Positions 43,701 to 46,256 of a DNA stretch of 46,256 nucleotides are shown in pieces (position 1 is the stretch's first letter; the number at the start of each line of letters is the position of its first letter). The position numbers were made by a program, and so were the translations under genes. Origin of the DNA: Myxococcales bacterium SG8_38 (GTDB taxonomy: Bacteria; Myxococcota_A; Polyangia; Polyangiales; Houyiibacteriaceae); NCBI GenBank assembly GCA_001303415.1, contig LJTN01000016.1:1-46256 (forward strand). The letters run 5' to 3'. Below the pieces are notes generated by a model. It was not told where the DNA came from. It saw nothing but the letters and a program-made list of their open reading frames with translations, and ran no database searches.

Positions 43701-45851
43701 CTAGTGCTGTGCTGGGTCGCCAGAGTGGTAGTAGTCGGTCACGAACACCTCCACACCGCCTTCCGGAACGGAGTACCCGTAGACTCGAATCTCCAAGCAC
43801 GCCTGGTTCACCGCCGGGCTCTCGAGGACCGCGTGGCGTTCGAGCCCCGCCTCGAGATCTGCCGCGATGATGCGGCGACCATTGCAGGTGTCGTGGTAGC
43901 TAATCAAGACGTAGGGAATTCCCGAAAGGTCTGACGCATCGATGTACATCCCCATCTTCCACTGCGTGACTCGCGGGTCGAACCTCTCTCCCTTGGTATC
44001 CGCGGCGGTCAAGATGGCACGCTCGTTCTCACGAAGATGGAACGATCGATGAGCGATTCCCTTCGGGCTCTCCATCGATTCGAAAGAATGAAACTTCACC
44101 CTGCCGGCGCCCCAGGTGCTCGACATTCCCACGGCGACACCCCGTGAGGGAGTCTCGGCGTCCGTCCCATCTCCCATCGCCAAGATGTGGGACTTGAGCA
44201 TCCTCGCGTCCCGTACTGCCGGGCCAAACTCCTCCCGAACCAAGCCGGCCCCTGCAGCGATGACCGGTGCGGCGAAGGACGTTCCGCTTCGACCAATCTC
44301 ATCATAGGTACCTTCCTCACTGAAATACGAGCATAGATTGCCTGGCGCGGCGATGGACACTACCGGTATGGCAACGCCCTCCGGAAAGAGCGCGGAGTAG
44401 CGCCCGCCGATCCCGACGGTCACGGTACCTCGCGAGCTGGTCTCCGCGATGTCCGCGAGGTCGTAGTCGAGGCCCCTCGCGGTTTCGACATTACCAACGG
44501 CGACCACCGAGGGACGGATTGCCGGATAGCAAACGCTGCAGTCGCTACCGGGTCTGCAACGACCGGTTGGGGTCTGCTCGTTTCCCGCTGCGGCAACGAT
44601 CAGAGCGCCGCCTTCGGTCACGGTTCGGATGACCTGATTTAGGCCGCCGCAGTCTGTTTTCAAGTCATGAGAGCACTCTGCAACCCCGAGCGACAGATTG
44701 ATTACATCGGCTCCCAGAAGAAATGCCGAGGCGATGGCCGCGCTCAGAAAACCGGTCGAGTTGGCCGTCAAATACAGAATGGAGGCCTCGGGCGCGACGC
44801 CCGTTCGTGTTCGACGTTCGTAAGGGTCGGTGGTGTTGGGATCTTGTCCTTGGGTGAGATCTCCTGCCGCGATCGAGCTGACCCATGTACCGTGGTTCGA
44901 AAACTCCTGCGGCTCGCCAGCCCACGGCCGGCAGGATTCTGCATCGGTGGCGGTGAGCGAACAATTAAACACGGAGCGAATCCGCGATTCGCATACTCCG
45001 AACTCACAATCTGCCCAGCCCGGATGGCTCCTATCGATTCCGTTGGGAAAGAACATGGCCGCGATCGACGGTTCGATGACCGCGATCTTGATATCGTCAT
45101 AACCTTCCGCGGGTTCGCAAGTGCGAGACGCACGCTCACCCTTCTTGTCTTGGTCCCAGTACTCCGACAAGAAAGTCGCTTCTCTCAGCTCCTCAAGATC
45201 GTACAATGGACTGAGCGATTGCCAGGCGGGGTAGATCGCTCTCACGTCGGGATGGTCCGCAACCTCGGGCACTGCCTCCGGAGGGATCCAGGCATGCAGA
45301 TGGTTGAGGAGCCCAGTGGGTTTCGTGGTCCGTGCCCCGAGCTCGTCTAGAAATCTCTTTAGGTTCTCTTGGCCCCTTTCGATGGCTGCCTTACGATCGG
45401 CAACCACCCGCTTGCGGGACTCCCCGTCGATCGTGCTCCATCGTGGGAGCTCTGGGAAAGGCAGATCGCCCACATCAAGCACGACTTCCACGGGCTCCTC
45501 GGCATCTCGTGCGTACTCCAAGACGTCCGCTAACGTGCGTTGGATGCCCTCCGCTTGGGCCTCTTGGGCCGCGGGTGCCGGACCGTTCGCTCCAATCATG
45601 TCTGTTGCCGGCATGCCCGCGCCAAACGACGAAAGCTCCTTCAGGTAGCTTTCGAGGTCGACGTCATGGATCGTGATTTCCAGATCATCGGCGTCTGAAG
45701 AATACATCTCCATCCAAGGTGCGCACGACTGCACGCCATCGGAGAGGTTGGGTTGTCCGCAACCCCCCGTGCCTTCGGTCCAGGGGTGTACGTCGAGGAG
45801 CAGCAGGACACCCAGTAGGCCAAGAACAATCCACAACGGCCTCCGCTTCAT
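43701..45851 (-). CDS. Subtilisin-like serine protease with altered catalytic Asp
   Basis: The 716-residue protein has an N-terminal hydrophobic signal (IVLGLLGVLLLLDVHP) and a propeptide-like region to about residue 230, followed by a subtilase (S8) domain. His320 lies in FSNHGTWVSSIAAG, the oxyanion Asn in AAAGNEQ and Ser525 in GRSGTSFAAP. The motif that should hold the catalytic Asp reads IKIAVIEPSI, with Glu260 instead. Many cysteines suggest extracytoplasmic folding. The C-terminal 170 residues form a beta-rich domain. Whether the Glu supports catalysis is open; sedolisins use Glu-Asp-Ser, but the rest here is S8-like. Confidence 0.88.
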   Translation of the reverse strand: MKRRPLWIVLGLLGVLLLLDVHPWTEGTGGCGQPNLSDGVQSCAPWMEMYSSDADDLEITIHDVDLESYLKELSSFGAGMPATDMIGANGPAPAAQEAQAEGIQRTLADVLEYARDAEEPVEVVLDVGDLPFPELPRWSTIDGESRKRVVADRKAAIERGQENLKRFLDELGARTTKPTGLLNHLHAWIPPEAVPEVADHPDVRAIYPAWQSLSPLYDLEELREATFLSEYWDQDKKGERASRTCEPAEGYDDIKIAVIEPSIAAMFFPNGIDRSHPGWADCEFGVCESRIRSVFNCSLTATDAESCRPWAGEPQEFSNHGTWVSSIAAGDLTQGQDPNTTDPYERRTRTGVAPEASILYLTANSTGFLSAAIASAFLLGADVINLSLGVAECSHDLKTDCGGLNQVIRTVTEGGALIVAAAGNEQTPTGRCRPGSDCSVCYPAIRPSVVAVGNVETARGLDYDLADIAETSSRGTVTVGIGGRYSALFPEGVAIPVVSIAAPGNLCSYFSEEGTYDEIGRSGTSFAAPVIAAGAGLVREEFGPAVRDARMLKSHILAMGDGTDAETPSRGVAVGMSSTWGAGRVKFHSFESMESPKGIAHRSFHLRENERAILTAADTKGERFDPRVTQWKMGMYIDASDLSGIPYVLISYHDTCNGRRIIAADLEAGLERHAVLESPAVNQACLEIRVYGYSVPEGGVEVFVTDYYHSGDPAQH

Positions 45852-45910
45852 GCCGCTCCTATACCTGGCGCGACCGCCACCTTCTAGGCCGTCGGCATAC
45901 GTAATTCTTC

Positions 45911-46058
45911 AGGGACACTCTCCACACTGATAACCGGTCGGAATCGCTACCGATCTCCCGCAAAGATCGCAACGCTATGGGCGCTCCTGATCCTACCCGC
46001 CACTAGGGCCACCGGAAGCCTCGGAAACTACCGCGCTTTGAAGGGGTTGCGTGTCCCC
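45911..46058 (+). repeat. MITE-like element, copy C
   Basis: The 148-base element starts AGGGACAC and ends GTGTCCCC, and its first 75 bases match copy A closely (45912-45985 against 41233-41306) with few differences. It lies in the same orientation as copy A, between the subtilase gene and the 16S rRNA end. The shared ends in direct orientation bracket about 4.5 kb. Confidence 0.72.

Positions 46059-46256
<198 letters not shown>

Overview
The window looks like chromosomal DNA of a high-GC Gram-negative bacterium, most likely a myxobacterium-type organism (Myxococcota). The reasons are the GC-rich codon use, GTG/TTG starts, many short Cys-rich or Gly-rich lipoproteins, a DUF1592/DUF1552 protein pair, predicted outer-membrane barrels, a monomeric isocitrate dehydrogenase and an F420-type luciferase-like oxidoreductase. 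The assignment is inference. The 3' end of a 16S rRNA gene lies at the right edge (minus strand) and would settle it if extended.

Layout. (1) 1-3.7 kb: a small membrane protein, then an overlapping DUF1592-type lipoprotein with a CxxCH motif and a Tat-exported DUF1552 protein. (2) 3.8-8 kb: a barrel protein and a compact rfbBACD operon for dTDP-L-rhamnose. (3) 8-14.7 kb: a vitamin B12 uptake island. A TonB-dependent receptor (btuB-like) and a predicted beta-propeller lipoprotein are on the minus strand, each preceded by its own cobalamin riboswitch. An ABC importer, btuCDF, diverges on the plus strand. (4) 14.7-21.4 kb: thrH-like phosphatase, an RND/MMPL exporter, a dolichol-phosphate-mannose-synthase-like glycosyltransferase, a large outer-membrane protein and a Cys-rich lipoprotein. 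(5) 21.4-27.8 kb: a second Cys-rich lipoprotein with an orphan TRAP solute-binding protein, an LLM oxidoreductase, a DUF1330-like protein, glnS, and a tight rhodanese / zinc-ribbon / DsbA-like operon. (6) 27.9-30.6 kb: a cytochrome P450, a small lipoprotein and a divergent TetR regulator, with a perfect palindrome placed on the lipoprotein promoter. (7) 30.5-41.2 kb: DHH phosphoesterase-like protein, orphan membrane sensor, exported PLP-fold enzyme, MFS transporter, barrel protein, secreted Cys-rich protein, thioredoxin, MscL, a metallo-beta-lactamase-like protein and monomeric Icd. (8) 41.2-46.26 kb: a stretch bounded by MITE-like repeats with GGGGACAC-type ends, holding a damaged lipoprotein gene, an acyltransferase and an unusual subtilase. 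The 16S rRNA end follows, with no 23S rRNA where one would be expected.

How the parts work together. In the B12 island the receptor would bring cobalamin across the outer membrane, BtuF would capture it, BtuCD would pump it in, and the riboswitches would shut off the surface components when B12 is plentiful. The lipoprotein is a candidate functional analogue of the Bacteroidetes BtuG surface protein. This is the most promising system in the window. The TetR/lipoprotein/P450 block looks like a small inducible unit responding to an unknown hydrophobic ligand. No CRISPR array, prophage, plasmid origin, tRNA gene or intact transposase gene was seen.
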